DNA of 64,000 nucleotides from Thioalbus denitrificans (GCF_003337735.1 NZ_QPJY01000003.1:90712-154711), one strand, 5' to 3'. Positions 46,104 through 54,892 are shown, counted from the first letter of the stretch. Notes: a model not told the origin generated them from the sequence alone. Numbers and translations are program-made.

Positions 46104-46409
46104 CTACGCCGCCGCCCGCCGGAAGAAGGTGTCCCCCGGGGTCGCCGTGGTGACCTCGGTAATGCACTCGAAGGGCAGACCGACCCGTTCGTGCGCCCGG
46201 CGCACCGCCTCCGCGTCGGGCGCCATGGTGAAGCAGAAGGCCTTCCCCTCTTCATAGCCGACATGGACGCGCAGCGGCACGACGCCCTCCGCGTAGCAGG
46301 CCTGCTCGTACTGGGCGAAGAAGAGCTCGAACTGCGCGGGCGTCAGGCCGGCGGGGAAGGTTTCGCTGGACCGGTCATGGGTATCGATGAAGAACTTCAT
46401 CCGTTGCAT
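46104..46409 (-). CDS. DUF4242 / SCO4226-like nickel-binding protein
   Basis: A 101-residue cytoplasmic protein (GGAGG six bases before the ATG at 46409; MKFFIDTHDR at 46400 is the alternative). The pattern (AFCFTMAPDAEAVRRAHERV, then GLPFECITEVTTATPGDTFF) is that of DUF4242 proteins, dimeric alpha-beta-barrel folds, one of which (SCO4226) binds nickel. It lies 62 bp upstream of the diheme peroxidase gene on the same strand. The function in this context is unknown. Confidence 0.8.
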   Translation of the reverse strand: MQRMKFFIDTHDRSSETFPAGLTPAQFELFFAQYEQACYAEGVVPLRVHVGYEEGKAFCFTMAPDAEAVRRAHERVGLPFECITEVTTATPGDTFFRRAAA

Positions 46410-46474
46410 GGGTTGCCTCCGTCATCGGTTGATTGGAACCACGGGACGGAAGGTAATCACCCTGGGGGCGCGGA

Positions 46475-46496
46475 TCTGTAACAAAGGCTACACAGA
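46475..46496. promoter_or_regulatory. Possible Crp/Fnr-type operator
   Basis: TCTGT-12N-ACAGA (containing TGTAACAAAGGCTACA) lies 66 bp before the start of the DUF4242 gene. The half-sites match the symmetric 22-bp layout of Crp-family operators only loosely. It is listed because a Crp-type regulator is encoded 2 kb away. Confidence 0.3.
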
Positions 46497-46651
46497 CCGC
46501 GGGCGTCGTTGGTGCCCGGTGCGGCGGCTGCGCTGGGCCCGCGGGTGCCGGCGGGCGGCAGGGGATCGGGCCGGCGGAATGCGCCCCGCGGCGGGCCTGA
46601 CGCAGCGGGGCGGCCTCCGCCGCCCCGCTGCCGATCGCAGGTGTCGGAGTC

Positions 46652-47401
46652 TCAGGCGCGCTCGTCCACCGGCCGTTCAGCGAGCACCTTGCGGCCGTTG
46701 ATCATGGCCGAGATGAGCCCGCTGCGCTCGCGCAGCTCGGTCACCACCACCGCCGCCACGTGCAGCAGGATCGCCGCCAGCAGCAGGTAAAAGGCCGCTT
46801 CGTGGGTCTCGATGAAGGGGGAGCGGAACTCGCGCATCTCCGCGTAGGCGCCCGCCACCACCGCCTCCTTGTTCAGCGGCGTCAGCGCGGCCATGCGCTC
46901 CGCGTCGCCCCCGGTGACCCACTCGGCGAAATAGCCGCCGAAGGGGGGCATGTAGACATCGGTGCCCGCCAGGACCAGGCCGGTGACCAGCTGCACCGAG
47001 AGCAGGATGAACAGCGCCGCCACCATGAGCTGCCCGAGGGGATTGTGGCCCGCGTAGGCGGGCGGGCGTCCGCCGCGCACGCCGGCCAGGTAGTCGCGCA
47101 CCCGGAGGATGTAGCGGCGACCGAAGGCGAAGGTGGTGGTCCAGCGGGCGTAGTGGTTGCCGAGGAAGCCCCACACGATGCGCCACGCCAGGTTCAGCGC
47201 GAAGGCGTAGCCGATGTAGACGTGCACGGTCTTCAGCAGCACCTTGCCCTCGGGGCTCACGCCCAGCGACTTGCCGTTGAGGAGCGCGATCCCGACGAAC
47301 ATGAGGCCGATGATGGACAGAACGTTGATCCAGTGGAACCAGCGCGTGGAGCGGTCCCAGACGGTCACTTCCCTGAGTGTCTGCGTGTTTTTCTCTTCCA
47401 T
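46652..47401 (-). CDS. Cytochrome b561/hydrogenase-type cytochrome b
   Basis: A 249-residue protein starting at MEEKNTQTLREV (ATG at 47401, AAGGAAA upstream). Four membrane helices carry histidines placed for two b hemes: VWDRSTRWFHWINVLSIIGL, VLLKTVHVYIGYAFALNLAW, LGQLMVAALFILLSVQLVTG and IETHEAAFYLLLAAILLHVA. This is the Ni/Fe-hydrogenase or thiosulfate reductase cytochrome b type. It would exchange electrons between quinone and a soluble redox partner; the obvious periplasmic partner in the group is the diheme peroxidase. It is the first gene of the minus-strand group, but gaps of about 240 bp suggest separate promoters. Confidence 0.9.
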   Translation of the reverse strand: MEEKNTQTLREVTVWDRSTRWFHWINVLSIIGLMFVGIALLNGKSLGVSPEGKVLLKTVHVYIGYAFALNLAWRIVWGFLGNHYARWTTTFAFGRRYILRVRDYLAGVRGGRPPAYAGHNPLGQLMVAALFILLSVQLVTGLVLAGTDVYMPPFGGYFAEWVTGGDAERMAALTPLNKEAVVAGAYAEMREFRSPFIETHEAAFYLLLAAILLHVAAVVVTELRERSGLISAMINGRKVLAERPVDERA

Positions 47402-47678
47402 TTTCCTTCGCCTTCCAGTGGGTTTGAACAGTGGCCGGAAGGTTAGCCGCAATTGCTTAAGGGAAGCTTAGAGACACCGGGGCGGACGGGCGCCCGCCAG
47501 GCCCCGCCACTCCGTCTGCGATCCGCCACCACGGAAAGCCCGACAGTGTCCCGGGCAGGCGGACGGGGGAGCTTCCCGGGGTGAAACCGGCGCGACGCTG
47601 GGGTAAGCTGCAGTCGCGGAGGAGGGCCCCGGTTCTCCCCGCGATGAAAACAAGGGGCACACAACAGGAGCCGCAATC

Positions 47679-48491
47679 ATGCGCCTGCACATACCCCTGT
47701 TCCTGCTGTTGGTCTTGGCCCCGGAGCTTGCGGGCGCCGAGATTTTCGGGCAGCCCCGGCCGACACCGCTCCCCTTCCAGGCCGCGACGGGCCTGTGGCT
47801 CTCCCCGTCCGGCTCCTCCACGGCCGCCGGCAGCGGCACCCCGCCCGGCCCCGACTACGCCGGCCTGCGGCGCGACGCGGGCTACCTGCTGGGCTACCAG
47901 GCCGCCACCGTGGGCCTGCTCTACCTGATGCCCGAGCGGATCAGCCGCTGGAGCGATGAGGAGAAGAGCGACTTCCGGCTGACCCAGTGGCGGGACAATG
48001 CCAGCGAACCGGTCTGGGACAAGGATCTCTGGTACATCAACTACATCCTCCACCCCTACTGGGGCGCGGCCTATTTCGTCCGCGGCCGGGAACGGGGCCT
48101 CGGCAACACGGGCGCCTTCTGGTACTCGGCCGCGCTCTCGGCGATGTTCGAGTTCGGCGTGGAGGCCATGTTCGAGAAGCCCTCCTACCAGGACCTCATC
48201 AGCACCCCGGTGGCCGGATCGCTGCTGGGACTCTATTTCGTGGAGCTGCGGCGGGATATCGAGGCGAAGGCGTCGTGGGACCTCGGCGACCGGGTGCTGC
48301 TGGCGCTGACCGACCCCCTGGGCGCGCTGAACCGGCAGACGGATCGGCTGCTGGGACGAGAGGCCGAACTCGAGGTGGGGCTTCTGCCGGGCCGATCGGA
48401 GGCGGCCGGCCCGGCCGGACTCCGGCGCGCCCCGGAGGGGCTCCGACGGCCCGGCCATTTCTGGGGCGCACGGTTCAGCATGGCCTGGTGA
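47679..48491 (+). CDS. DUF3943 domain envelope protein
   Basis: A 270-residue protein with a signal peptide (IPLFLLLVLAPELAGA). The segment DLWYINYILHPYWGAAYFVR and FGVEAMFEKPSYQDLISTPV, followed by GSLLGLYFVELRRDIE, is the DUF3943 pattern of small outer-membrane or periplasm-facing proteins whose function is not known. It probably forms membrane-embedded helices or a barrel. It is transcribed alone. The beta-barrel gene to the right is convergent. Confidence 0.82.
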   Translation: MRLHIPLFLLLVLAPELAGAEIFGQPRPTPLPFQAATGLWLSPSGSSTAAGSGTPPGPDYAGLRRDAGYLLGYQAATVGLLYLMPERISRWSDEEKSDFRLTQWRDNASEPVWDKDLWYINYILHPYWGAAYFVRGRERGLGNTGAFWYSAALSAMFEFGVEAMFEKPSYQDLISTPVAGSLLGLYFVELRRDIEAKASWDLGDRVLLALTDPLGALNRQTDRLLGREAELEVGLLPGRSEAAGPAGLRRAPEGLRRPGHFWGARFSMAW

Positions 48492-48831
48492 AGCGGTTCG
48501 CGGCCCGCCCTGGCCCCAATGGCCTGGGTGGCGGCGCAACGGTACAGCCCCGGCGCATTCACGCGCGGGTGTAGCGATGCCCGATCATCGATCCGGGGCG
48601 AAGACGGGGGTTCCAGGCCGGCTCCACGCCCGGCAAGGAGTGCCCGCATCCCCGCCGTGCGCTCTGCCACCCGGGGGAGGCGGGGAGCGAACCCGTTCCC
48701 TGCAACGGGGCAGCGATCCCTCCCGATCCGGGAACAGCCGCCCTCACAACATGCCGCTCCGAACGAAACAGGGCGGGCCCGTCTGGCTGACCGGACCCGC
48801 CCTGTAGCCACCTGTGCGGCGGCGCCGGAGA
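48492..48831. other. Intergenic stretch between convergent genes
   Basis: No gene is supported. Several open frames on both strands are compositional shadows. Besides the terminator at 48768-48805 nothing distinctive was seen. Confidence 0.5.
48768..48805 (-). terminator. Stem-loop terminator after the beta-barrel gene
   Basis: A 14-bp stem with one mismatch (ACAGGGCGGGCCCG / CGGACCCGCCCTGT) and a 10-base loop. On the minus strand it is followed by TTTCGTT. It lies 27 bp after the stop of the beta-barrel protein gene. Confidence 0.75.
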
Positions 48832-49533
48832 TCAGAACTGCCAGCGCAGCCCGATGGTGAAGGTGTTGTCCGAGTAGCTGCTGTCCAGCTTCTCGCTGGA
48901 GGAACAGTAGGAGCCGTCTCCGTAACACGCGCCACCGAAATCGAACTCCGGATCACGGGTAGTCAGGTAACGGTAATCCAGAGTCAGCAGCAAGCCCCCG
49001 GAAATCGGGTAGGCGGCGCCGGCCAGGAACTGGAATGCCGCGACCGTATCGTCCCCGGAGACGATACCGGTACAGCAGGAGTAGCCGGGAATGGCCCGGC
49101 GGATATTCTCCGCATCGATCCGGGCCACGCCCAATCCGGCGCCCACGTAGGGCGTCCAGCTCCAGCCCATGTCGAAATCGTACAGGGCATTGATGAAGGC
49201 GGTGGTGGACGTCAGCTCTCCCGTACCCTCGGCCGTGGTCCACCAGGAGGGACCGAATCCCTCGACGTTGTTGCGGCGGTGCCCCAGTTCGAGCTCGGCG
49301 CGCCAATTGTTGCCGAAGCCGTAGCCGCCCTTGAAGAATAGACCCCAGCCAGTGTTGAAGTCGGCCCAGTGACTGCCGCTGTAGTCGGAGTCGTAATCCG
49401 CCTCGTCGGCGATGTTGATCCCCCCGTCCACCCCCAGGTAGAGACCACTCACCGGTGCCGCCACGGCACTACCCACTCCAGCCAGGGAAACCGCCGCGAC
49501 AGCCGCCAAGGCCCTGAATAAACGCACGTTCAT
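48832..49533 (-). CDS. Outer-membrane beta-barrel protein
   Basis: A 233-residue protein starting at MNVRLFRALAAVAAVSLAGV (ATG at 49533, GGAGAGTGAAG upstream) with a signal peptide cleaved near VAAPVSG. Alternating beta strands ending in aromatic residues (GLYLGVDGGIN, WGLFFKGGYGFGNNWRAELE, SWTPYVGAGLGVARID) and the C-terminal FTIGLRWQF are typical of an 8-stranded barrel (OmpW/OprF-N-like). Cys pairs in loops (GYSCCTG, GACYGDGSYC) may form disulfides. A large inverted repeat lies over its promoter. Ligand unknown. Confidence 0.88.
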   Translation of the reverse strand: MNVRLFRALAAVAAVSLAGVGSAVAAPVSGLYLGVDGGINIADEADYDSDYSGSHWADFNTGWGLFFKGGYGFGNNWRAELELGHRRNNVEGFGPSWWTTAEGTGELTSTTAFINALYDFDMGWSWTPYVGAGLGVARIDAENIRRAIPGYSCCTGIVSGDDTVAAFQFLAGAAYPISGGLLLTLDYRYLTTRDPEFDFGGACYGDGSYCSSSEKLDSSYSDNTFTIGLRWQF

Positions 49534-49571
49534 CTTCACTCTCCACGATTGCGAAACCACAACTCCTGTGT

Positions 49572-49606
49572 GAGATTATTCACAAATACACAATTTTGAC
49601 AATTGT
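49572..49606 (-). promoter_or_regulatory. Promoter of the beta-barrel gene
   Basis: On the minus strand a TTGTCA (-35) is followed after 17 bases by ATAATC (-10), 39 bp before the ATG. It overlaps a 12-bp inverted repeat. Confidence 0.6.
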
Positions 49607-49612
49607 GTATTT
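49584..49612. promoter_or_regulatory. Perfect 12-bp palindrome, likely operator
   Basis: AAATACACAATT and AATTGTGTATTT form a perfect inverted repeat with a 5-base centre (TTGAC). It overlaps the -35 region and spacer of the beta-barrel promoter. A dimeric repressor bound here would block transcription. Its AT richness stands out against the surroundings. Confidence 0.7.
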
Positions 49613-49867
49613 TTGCAACAACAGATCTCGTGATCGCCGCCAGGCCGGACATGAGGGCGGCGGCACCGCCCGAACTCCGGACGGCTGAGAATCCGTGCGC
49701 GGCGCCCGGTTCCGTCGCCCGGGCGCCGTGGCCGGGGGGCCTGGATCCGCCGGCACCCTGGCGTGGCGGCAGCCGCTTCCGGGACTGCCCAACACGGGGT
49801 GGCCGGCAGCACAGGGAGTGCGGTTTCTGGTAGCTTGTCCCTTCCGCCGACACCCGCAGGAATGCCG

Positions 49868-51115
49868 ATGAACCCGGTCAAACGACTGCTGCTGCCCGCC
49901 CTGGCCACCCTGGCCGGCTGCTGGCTTCCACTCCAGGCGCAGACCCAGGCCCCGACGGCCCCCGCGGGCGCCGTCGTCGAGGCGCCGGCGCTGGACGAGG
50001 CCATCCACAGGAGCCTGGGCTACCTCACCCGCGCCAACCTGCCGAACGGCGAGTTCATCTACCTGGCCAACAGCGATCCCCGCCATCCCTCGCCGCTGCA
50101 GTACAACGCCGTCCGCCACGCCGCGGCCCTGTACGTGCTGGGACTCTACCTGCGGCGGGCCGATGACGCATCGGCCCTGGCGGCGCTGCAGCGGGCGGGC
50201 CGCTTCCTCAGCGACTGCTGCATCGCCACGCCGCCGGAGCGCCCGGACCTGCTGGCCGTCTGGTCCCAGCCGGAGCTGGATCGCACCCGGGCGCCCCTGG
50301 AGGCGAACCTGGGCGGCACGGGACTGGCGCTGGTGGGGCTGGCGGAGCTGGAGCGGCTCCGGCCCGGGGCGGTCTCGGTCGCGGGGCTGCGCCGGCTGGG
50401 GGAGTTCCTCCTGTTCATGCAGAAGGAGGACGGGAGCTTCTACGCCAAGTTCACCCCCGACCAGGGGGGGCGGCGGGATACCCGCCACGCGCTCTACTAC
50501 CCGGGAGAGGCCATCCTGGGGCTGCTGGCGCTGCACCGCCTGGACCCGGATCCCCGCTGGTACGCCGCGGCCGCCCGGGCCACCGCGTGGCTGGCGGAGC
50601 AGCCGGTGGAGTCGGAGGGCTGGCCCCCCGACCACTGGACCCTGATCGCCACGGCCCGGCTGCTGGCCGCGGAGCCGGCCGGTGAACCGCCGCTGCCGCG
50701 CGAGCGCCTGGTCCGGCATTCCATGGCAATCGCCCGGGCCCTGCTGGCGCGCTACCGCGAGCCGGAGGACCCGGTCCTGCGCGGGAGCATCCGGGCGGAC
50801 GGCGCCACCACTTCCACCGCGACCACCCTCGAGGGGCTGCTGGCGGCCATGGAGTTCCTGCCGGAGAGCGAGCGCGGGCTGCGGAAAGGGATCATGGACT
50901 TCGCGGCGGACGGGATCGACTTTCTGCTCCGCGCCCAGATCCGCTCGGGCCCCTTCGACGGCGGCATCCCGTTCGCCATCCGGCCCCTGCCCGATGACGG
51001 GGAGGGCGGCGCGAACCGCGCCTTCAACCGCTACGCCACGGAGATTCGCATCGACTACGTCCAGCACGCGCTGGGGGCGATGCTGGCCTACGCGAACCTC
51101 ACCCGCGCCCCGTGA
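49868..51115 (+). CDS. Alpha/alpha-toroid lipoprotein
   Basis: A 415-residue protein (MNPVKRLL, ATG at 49868; a close ATG at 49862 is possible). The signal LLLPALATLAGC is a lipoprotein signal with Cys about 17. The mature protein is a repeated helical-hairpin fold: YNAVRHAAALYVLGLYLRRA, then LRRLGEFLLFMQKEDGSFYA and LYYPGEAILGLLALHRLDPD. The latter segments recall glycoside hydrolase, epimerase or prenyl cyclase-like (alpha/alpha)6 toroids, in particular C5-epimerase C-terminal regions. No catalytic signature is certain. It stands alone and faces convergent genes. Confidence 0.75.
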   Translation: MNPVKRLLLPALATLAGCWLPLQAQTQAPTAPAGAVVEAPALDEAIHRSLGYLTRANLPNGEFIYLANSDPRHPSPLQYNAVRHAAALYVLGLYLRRADDASALAALQRAGRFLSDCCIATPPERPDLLAVWSQPELDRTRAPLEANLGGTGLALVGLAELERLRPGAVSVAGLRRLGEFLLFMQKEDGSFYAKFTPDQGGRRDTRHALYYPGEAILGLLALHRLDPDPRWYAAAARATAWLAEQPVESEGWPPDHWTLIATARLLAAEPAGEPPLPRERLVRHSMAIARALLARYREPEDPVLRGSIRADGATTSTATTLEGLLAAMEFLPESERGLRKGIMDFAADGIDFLLRAQIRSGPFDGGIPFAIRPLPDDGEGGANRAFNRYATEIRIDYVQHALGAMLAYANLTRAP

Positions 51116-51202
51116 CGGGATGCCACGGGATGCCACGGGAAGCGGCGGGCGGGGCCCGGCCCGGAGGCGGGCGCCGGGAGGCGCCGCCGGCTGTGACGGG
51201 AA

Positions 51203-51697
51203 TTATTCGACCAGCACGTCGTCGGCGATGACATCATCCGCCGGCGGCTTCCTGCCGCCGTCGTCATCGTCGCAGATGACTTCGGTCACGCACAGGACGC
51301 CCGCGACGCCAAGGCCGATCATGGCCCACTGGACCGGGGTGAGCTCGGGCATGGCCATGCCCTCGGAGGTGGAGCCGTCGGCGTTGTAGGTGATCACCCG
51401 CTTGAGCAGGGTCACCCCCTGGAGATTGAGCGACTCGACCCCGCCCTGCTTGAAGTTCAGGTCGAGGATGGGCGGACGCGAGGTGTCAAGCAGGCTGGTC
51501 CGCTGCCCGTCGGCACCCTCCCCCATCCGCAGGATCGAGGCGGAGAAGACCGGCGCCCGCTGGGCCGCGGTGACGCCGTCGAGCGGGATGTTCACCGACA
51601 GCATGGGAACGGTTTCGGTGGACATGGCGTCCGCCACCATCAGCGATGCGGAGGCCAGTACGACCGCCGACGCCATCACAGGCCATTTCTTGTGCAT
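51203..51697 (-). CDS. Envelope protein with C-terminal anchor and acidic tail
   Basis: A 164-residue protein with signal peptide (WPVMASAVVLASASLMVADA, cleaved near residue 24). Its middle is beta-rich (VPMLSVNIPLDGVTAAQRAP, LNFKQGGVESLNLQGVTLLK). A helix near the C-terminus (WAMIGLGVAGVLCVTEVI) is followed by a very acidic tail (CDDDDGG, PADDVIADDVLVE). The start is the ATG at 51697; a longer open frame upstream is not credible. Family not recognised. Confidence 0.65.
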   Translation of the reverse strand: MHKKWPVMASAVVLASASLMVADAMSTETVPMLSVNIPLDGVTAAQRAPVFSASILRMGEGADGQRTSLLDTSRPPILDLNFKQGGVESLNLQGVTLLKRVITYNADGSTSEGMAMPELTPVQWAMIGLGVAGVLCVTEVICDDDDGGRKPPADDVIADDVLVE

Positions 51698-51882
51698 GAA
51701 TCCCCCCCTCGAAACCGGCAAGGCCCGGCTTCCATCAAGACGTGCCCGGGGCCCCCGGGCCCATGGATTCGCCCACCCCGGCCAGCGGACCCGTTCCGTG
51801 GCCGTGAAGGTACCGTGGACCGCAGCGAATCCTCCCCAGTATTGTCGAACAACACCCCGTTGTCGACGCGAGGGGGCCGCCA

Positions 51883-52221
51883 CTACTTCAACTGGTACCA
51901 GGTGTAGCCCAGCGCGCCCGCGACGGCGCCGTCGAGCAGCAGGCCGATCACGTCGCCGAACCCCAGGGAGATCACCGCGGCGACACCCGCGATGATGGCG
52001 GCCAGGAAGGCCGGCTGCCTGGCCTTGGCGGCGTCCCCCTTCACCAGCGCGTCGCGCGCGAAGTAGACGAACGCCGCGATGGCGCCATTGATGGCCAGCG
52101 CGATGATTCCGAGCGCGGCGGACCGGGTCAACAGCAGCAGCGACAGCAGGACCAGGATCCCCGCCACGATGAGCCCGGCCAGGGTGACGGATTTCAGCAG
52201 ACTGACGTTCGGTTCGGCCAT
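51883..52221 (-). CDS. Small membrane protein with four helices
   Basis: About 112 residues (MAEPNVSLLKSV; the ATG at 52221 has a well-spaced GAGGAG, and the adjacent ATG at 52224 is possible). Four hydrophobic helices (VTLAGLIVAGILVLLSLLLL, LGIIALAINGAIAAFVYFA, FLAAIIAGVAAVISLGF, VIGLLLDGAVAGALGYTW) cover nearly the whole protein. No polar active-site residues stand out. It ends 185 bp from the next minus-strand gene and is probably a separate transcript. Confidence 0.7.
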   Translation of the reverse strand: MAEPNVSLLKSVTLAGLIVAGILVLLSLLLLTRSAALGIIALAINGAIAAFVYFARDALVKGDAAKARQPAFLAAIIAGVAAVISLGFGDVIGLLLDGAVAGALGYTWYQLK

Positions 52222-52327
52222 CATGCAGACTCCTCTTCCGGTTCTGTGGCGGACGCGTGCCCGCGGCATCGCCGTTTCGGCGATGCTCAACCAAAGAGTA
52301 GTCCGCGCCGCGCGGATTGGCGCGGCG

Positions 52328-52993
52328 TCAGCCGCCCTCGCGGCGGATGGCCCCGCCTTCGCTCTCCTCGAGGTAGGCCGCCTCGACGGGGGTCAGCTCC
52401 ACCTCCTCGAAGCCGGTCACCATGGGGGCGACATGCCCCAGGAAGTGGCCGCCGACGGTGAGCAGGTAGACGTGGAGCATGACGAACAGAACGATGGCGA
52501 AGGCCGCGGCGGTGTGCAGCACCGCCACCAGCGTCAGCGCCCCGTTGCCGCCGCCCGTTGCGGCCCAGAGGTCATAGGTGAGGTAGGCGATGCCGGTCAC
52601 CCAGATGAGCGGGAACAGGAACAGCTTCAGCGCCAGGTAGGCGAGCGCCTGAAGCGGGTTGTGCTTGCGCCGCCAGGCCTTGCGGTAGGGGTGGGGCTCG
52701 CCCCGGAGATTGCCCCAGGCGTAGTAGCGGGCGATGCGCCAGATTCCCTTCGTGGTGGGCAGGTAGTGGCGCCAGGTGCCGGTGGTGAGGTGCCAGAAGA
52801 TGGCGAACAGCCACAGCACCACCAGCCCGAGCGCCGCGCCGGTGTGGAGATAGACCGCGGTGTCGAAGGCCACCAGGCCGTGCAGCCCGTGGATGGCGAA
52901 GCCGGTGAAGGCCAGGGTGGCGATGAGCGCCATCTGGGACCAGTGCCAGAACCGCTCGAAGCGGCTGAAGATGCGGACCGCGCGCGTAATCAT
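52328..52993 (-). CDS. Cytochrome b (diheme b-type) partner of the octaheme cytochrome
   Basis: About 221 residues (ATG at 52993, GGAGG well spaced; an ATG at 52999 overlaps the preceding stop as ATGA). Four-to-five helices have histidines placed for b hemes: ERFWHWSQMALIATLAFTGF, YLHTGAALGLVVLWLFAIFW, WVTGIAYLTYDLWA and FAIVLFVMLHVYLLTVGGHF. It belongs to the thiosulfate reductase/formate dehydrogenase-gamma type. It directly follows the octaheme gene, so it should link that cytochrome to the quinone pool. Four-to-five segments and an acidic C-terminus are visible. Confidence 0.9.
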   Translation of the reverse strand: MITRAVRIFSRFERFWHWSQMALIATLAFTGFAIHGLHGLVAFDTAVYLHTGAALGLVVLWLFAIFWHLTTGTWRHYLPTTKGIWRIARYYAWGNLRGEPHPYRKAWRRKHNPLQALAYLALKLFLFPLIWVTGIAYLTYDLWAATGGGNGALTLVAVLHTAAAFAIVLFVMLHVYLLTVGGHFLGHVAPMVTGFEEVELTPVEAAYLEESEGGAIRREGG

Positions 52994-52995
52994 GA

Positions 52996-54684
52996 TCATC
53001 TCCTCCGCCGCGCCGCCAGCAGCCGCAGCAGTACGTGGCCGGCCATGCCGAGCGCGGCGAGCGCCAGGGCCAGCAGGCCGATGCGATCGAGCGTGGGCGT
53101 ATCGCCCCGGCCGGGCATGTAGAAACCGGCCAGCGACGCCAGCCGCCCCTCGCGGGCATGGCACTCGCCGCAGCCCAGCGCGTTTTCGGCGGGCGCCACC
53201 ATGTGGGTGATGGGCCACCAGGATTCGGTCTCGATGAAGCCGTACTTGCCGCTGTAGGGCTTGCCGTTGCTCTCCATGCCGGTGGCGATGGCCCGCCCGA
53301 AGTCGTAGTTGCCCCAGTAGGCGTCCTCGTCGTCACCCCACAGGTGCATGTAGACCAGGGTGTTGTTGCCCTTGTCGTAGGGCTGGAAGGTATGCACGCG
53401 CTTGAACGGCCAGATGCGCGCGGCGGGGTCGTCGGAGGCGCCGGAGAAGCTGTTGATGGGGATGGGCTGGGCGGCCGGATCGAAGTGGGTGTCGATGGTG
53501 GTGTAGCGCATCCGGCCGTCGAACCAGGCGTATTCCGGCGCGCTGTTCTCGGTGTAGGTGAAGTCGCCCTTGATGGACTTGTAGGTGGCGCGCTCCTCGC
53601 CGTTACCCTGGATGTAGTCGTGCTCCTTGTAGCCCTCGCCGTTGCGCAGCCGCCCGGCGGTGCGCCAGTCCCAGCCCACGATGGTGGCCACGCCGCCGCG
53701 GGCGATGGCGGGGATGTGGCAGGTCTGGCAGGCCACCCGGTCCACGTGGCCGTTGAGCTTCATGCCCCGCAGGCTGTCCATGGGGTGGGGCGCGTCGCCG
53801 TGGCAGGACTCGCAGGTGGCCACGCCGCGGCGCAGCCCGGGACGGCCGGTGCCGCCGGTGTCGCGGGCATGCATCTGGTAGCGGCTGCCGGCCAGCTGGT
53901 GCTCGCTGCTGACGTGACAGACGGTACAGGCGAAATCGGCGCCCTTGTCGTCCATGTGCACATCGAGCGAGCGGTCGGCGTGAATGAGGGAGGAGTCGAG
54001 ATCGCCGTGCTTCACCCCGTCGCCGCCGCCGCCGTAGAAGTGGCAGCTGCCGCAGTTCTCGCGCCCGGGCAGGCCGACGCTCTGGGCCACCGCCGGCCAG
54101 TCGATGGGGCCCTTGTCCTCGAACATGACGGCGCAGGCGTCGTTGCCGCGGGAGTTGGGCATGCGGTAGTAGGTGCCGGTGCGGTCATGGCAGACCAGGC
54201 AGTCGATGTTGTCCGCGTTGCCGAAATCGAAGCTCTCGTCCTTCCAGCCGTAGCCGGCGTGGCACTGGGCGCACATGCCCTCGTTGCCCCGGGCGTTGGT
54301 GCAGAAGTTGTTGACCAGCGTCTTCTTGCCCAGCTTCTGGCCGGTCTCCGGGTTGGTGTACTCCCAGGTCCAGTGGATGGTCTTCATGACCTGGTGGCCG
54401 GCCTCGTTGTGGCAGGAGAGGCAGGCGCGGGTCACGTCGGGGCCGCCGGTGAAGGGGCCCTGGAGCTCCTCGAAGCGGCTGTGATCGGCGGTGGAGGGGC
54501 CGCGGCTTTCGGTGGGCACCGTGGTCGGATTGAGCCGGAAGTGCATGTCGACATCGGGGTGCCCGGCAGCCGTGCCGGCGGACGAGGATTGCGTCTCCGC
54601 GCCGACGGGGCCGGCGCTCAGCGCCAACAGCGCCGCGAGGGCAATCCCGACGGGCCCTCGGGTAAGGTTCAGCCAGTGGAACAT
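52996..54684 (-). CDS. otr: Octaheme tetrathionate reductase-type multiheme cytochrome
   Basis: A 562-residue protein starting at MFHWLNLTRG (ATG at 54684) with a signal peptide (ALAALLALSAGPVGA). Eight heme motifs are visible: CLSCH (88), CAQCH (138), CLVCH (162), CGSCH (211), CTVCH (253), CESCH (291), CQTCH (319) and CGECH near the C-terminus. This heme number and the segment NNFCTNARGNEGMCAQCH match OTR-type enzymes, which reduce tetrathionate, and also nitrite and hydroxylamine in vitro. A C-terminal helix (LALALAALGMAGHVLLRLLA) anchors it to the membrane, beside the cytochrome b made from the next gene. The physiological substrate is not certain from sequence. Confidence 0.92.
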   Translation of the reverse strand: MFHWLNLTRGPVGIALAALLALSAGPVGAETQSSSAGTAAGHPDVDMHFRLNPTTVPTESRGPSTADHSRFEELQGPFTGGPDVTRACLSCHNEAGHQVMKTIHWTWEYTNPETGQKLGKKTLVNNFCTNARGNEGMCAQCHAGYGWKDESFDFGNADNIDCLVCHDRTGTYYRMPNSRGNDACAVMFEDKGPIDWPAVAQSVGLPGRENCGSCHFYGGGGDGVKHGDLDSSLIHADRSLDVHMDDKGADFACTVCHVSSEHQLAGSRYQMHARDTGGTGRPGLRRGVATCESCHGDAPHPMDSLRGMKLNGHVDRVACQTCHIPAIARGGVATIVGWDWRTAGRLRNGEGYKEHDYIQGNGEERATYKSIKGDFTYTENSAPEYAWFDGRMRYTTIDTHFDPAAQPIPINSFSGASDDPAARIWPFKRVHTFQPYDKGNNTLVYMHLWGDDEDAYWGNYDFGRAIATGMESNGKPYSGKYGFIETESWWPITHMVAPAENALGCGECHAREGRLASLAGFYMPGRGDTPTLDRIGLLALALAALGMAGHVLLRLLAARRRR

Positions 54685-54892
54685 ATTGATCTCTCTCACG
54701 CTTCCCGGATCGGCATGCGCCCGGAAACTATTATCGGGACCGGCCGGAGCCTGCCTGGCCAAAGCCCACATGTACCTATATGAAACAACAAACCCGTCCA
54801 CGCATGAATGCGAATTCGCAATCGGCGCCTGAAAAGCCCAATGCACTCGGCGGATTACCGCGCACGGAACGGCTCCTTCCGGCACCGACAAA

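Larger units (their letters stand above)
49534..49867. other. Divergent intergenic region
   Basis: It separates the minus-strand barrel gene from the + strand lipoprotein gene. It holds the palindromic operator/promoter at 49570-49612. The remainder to 49867 shows no gene; open frames are shadows. Confidence 0.5.
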
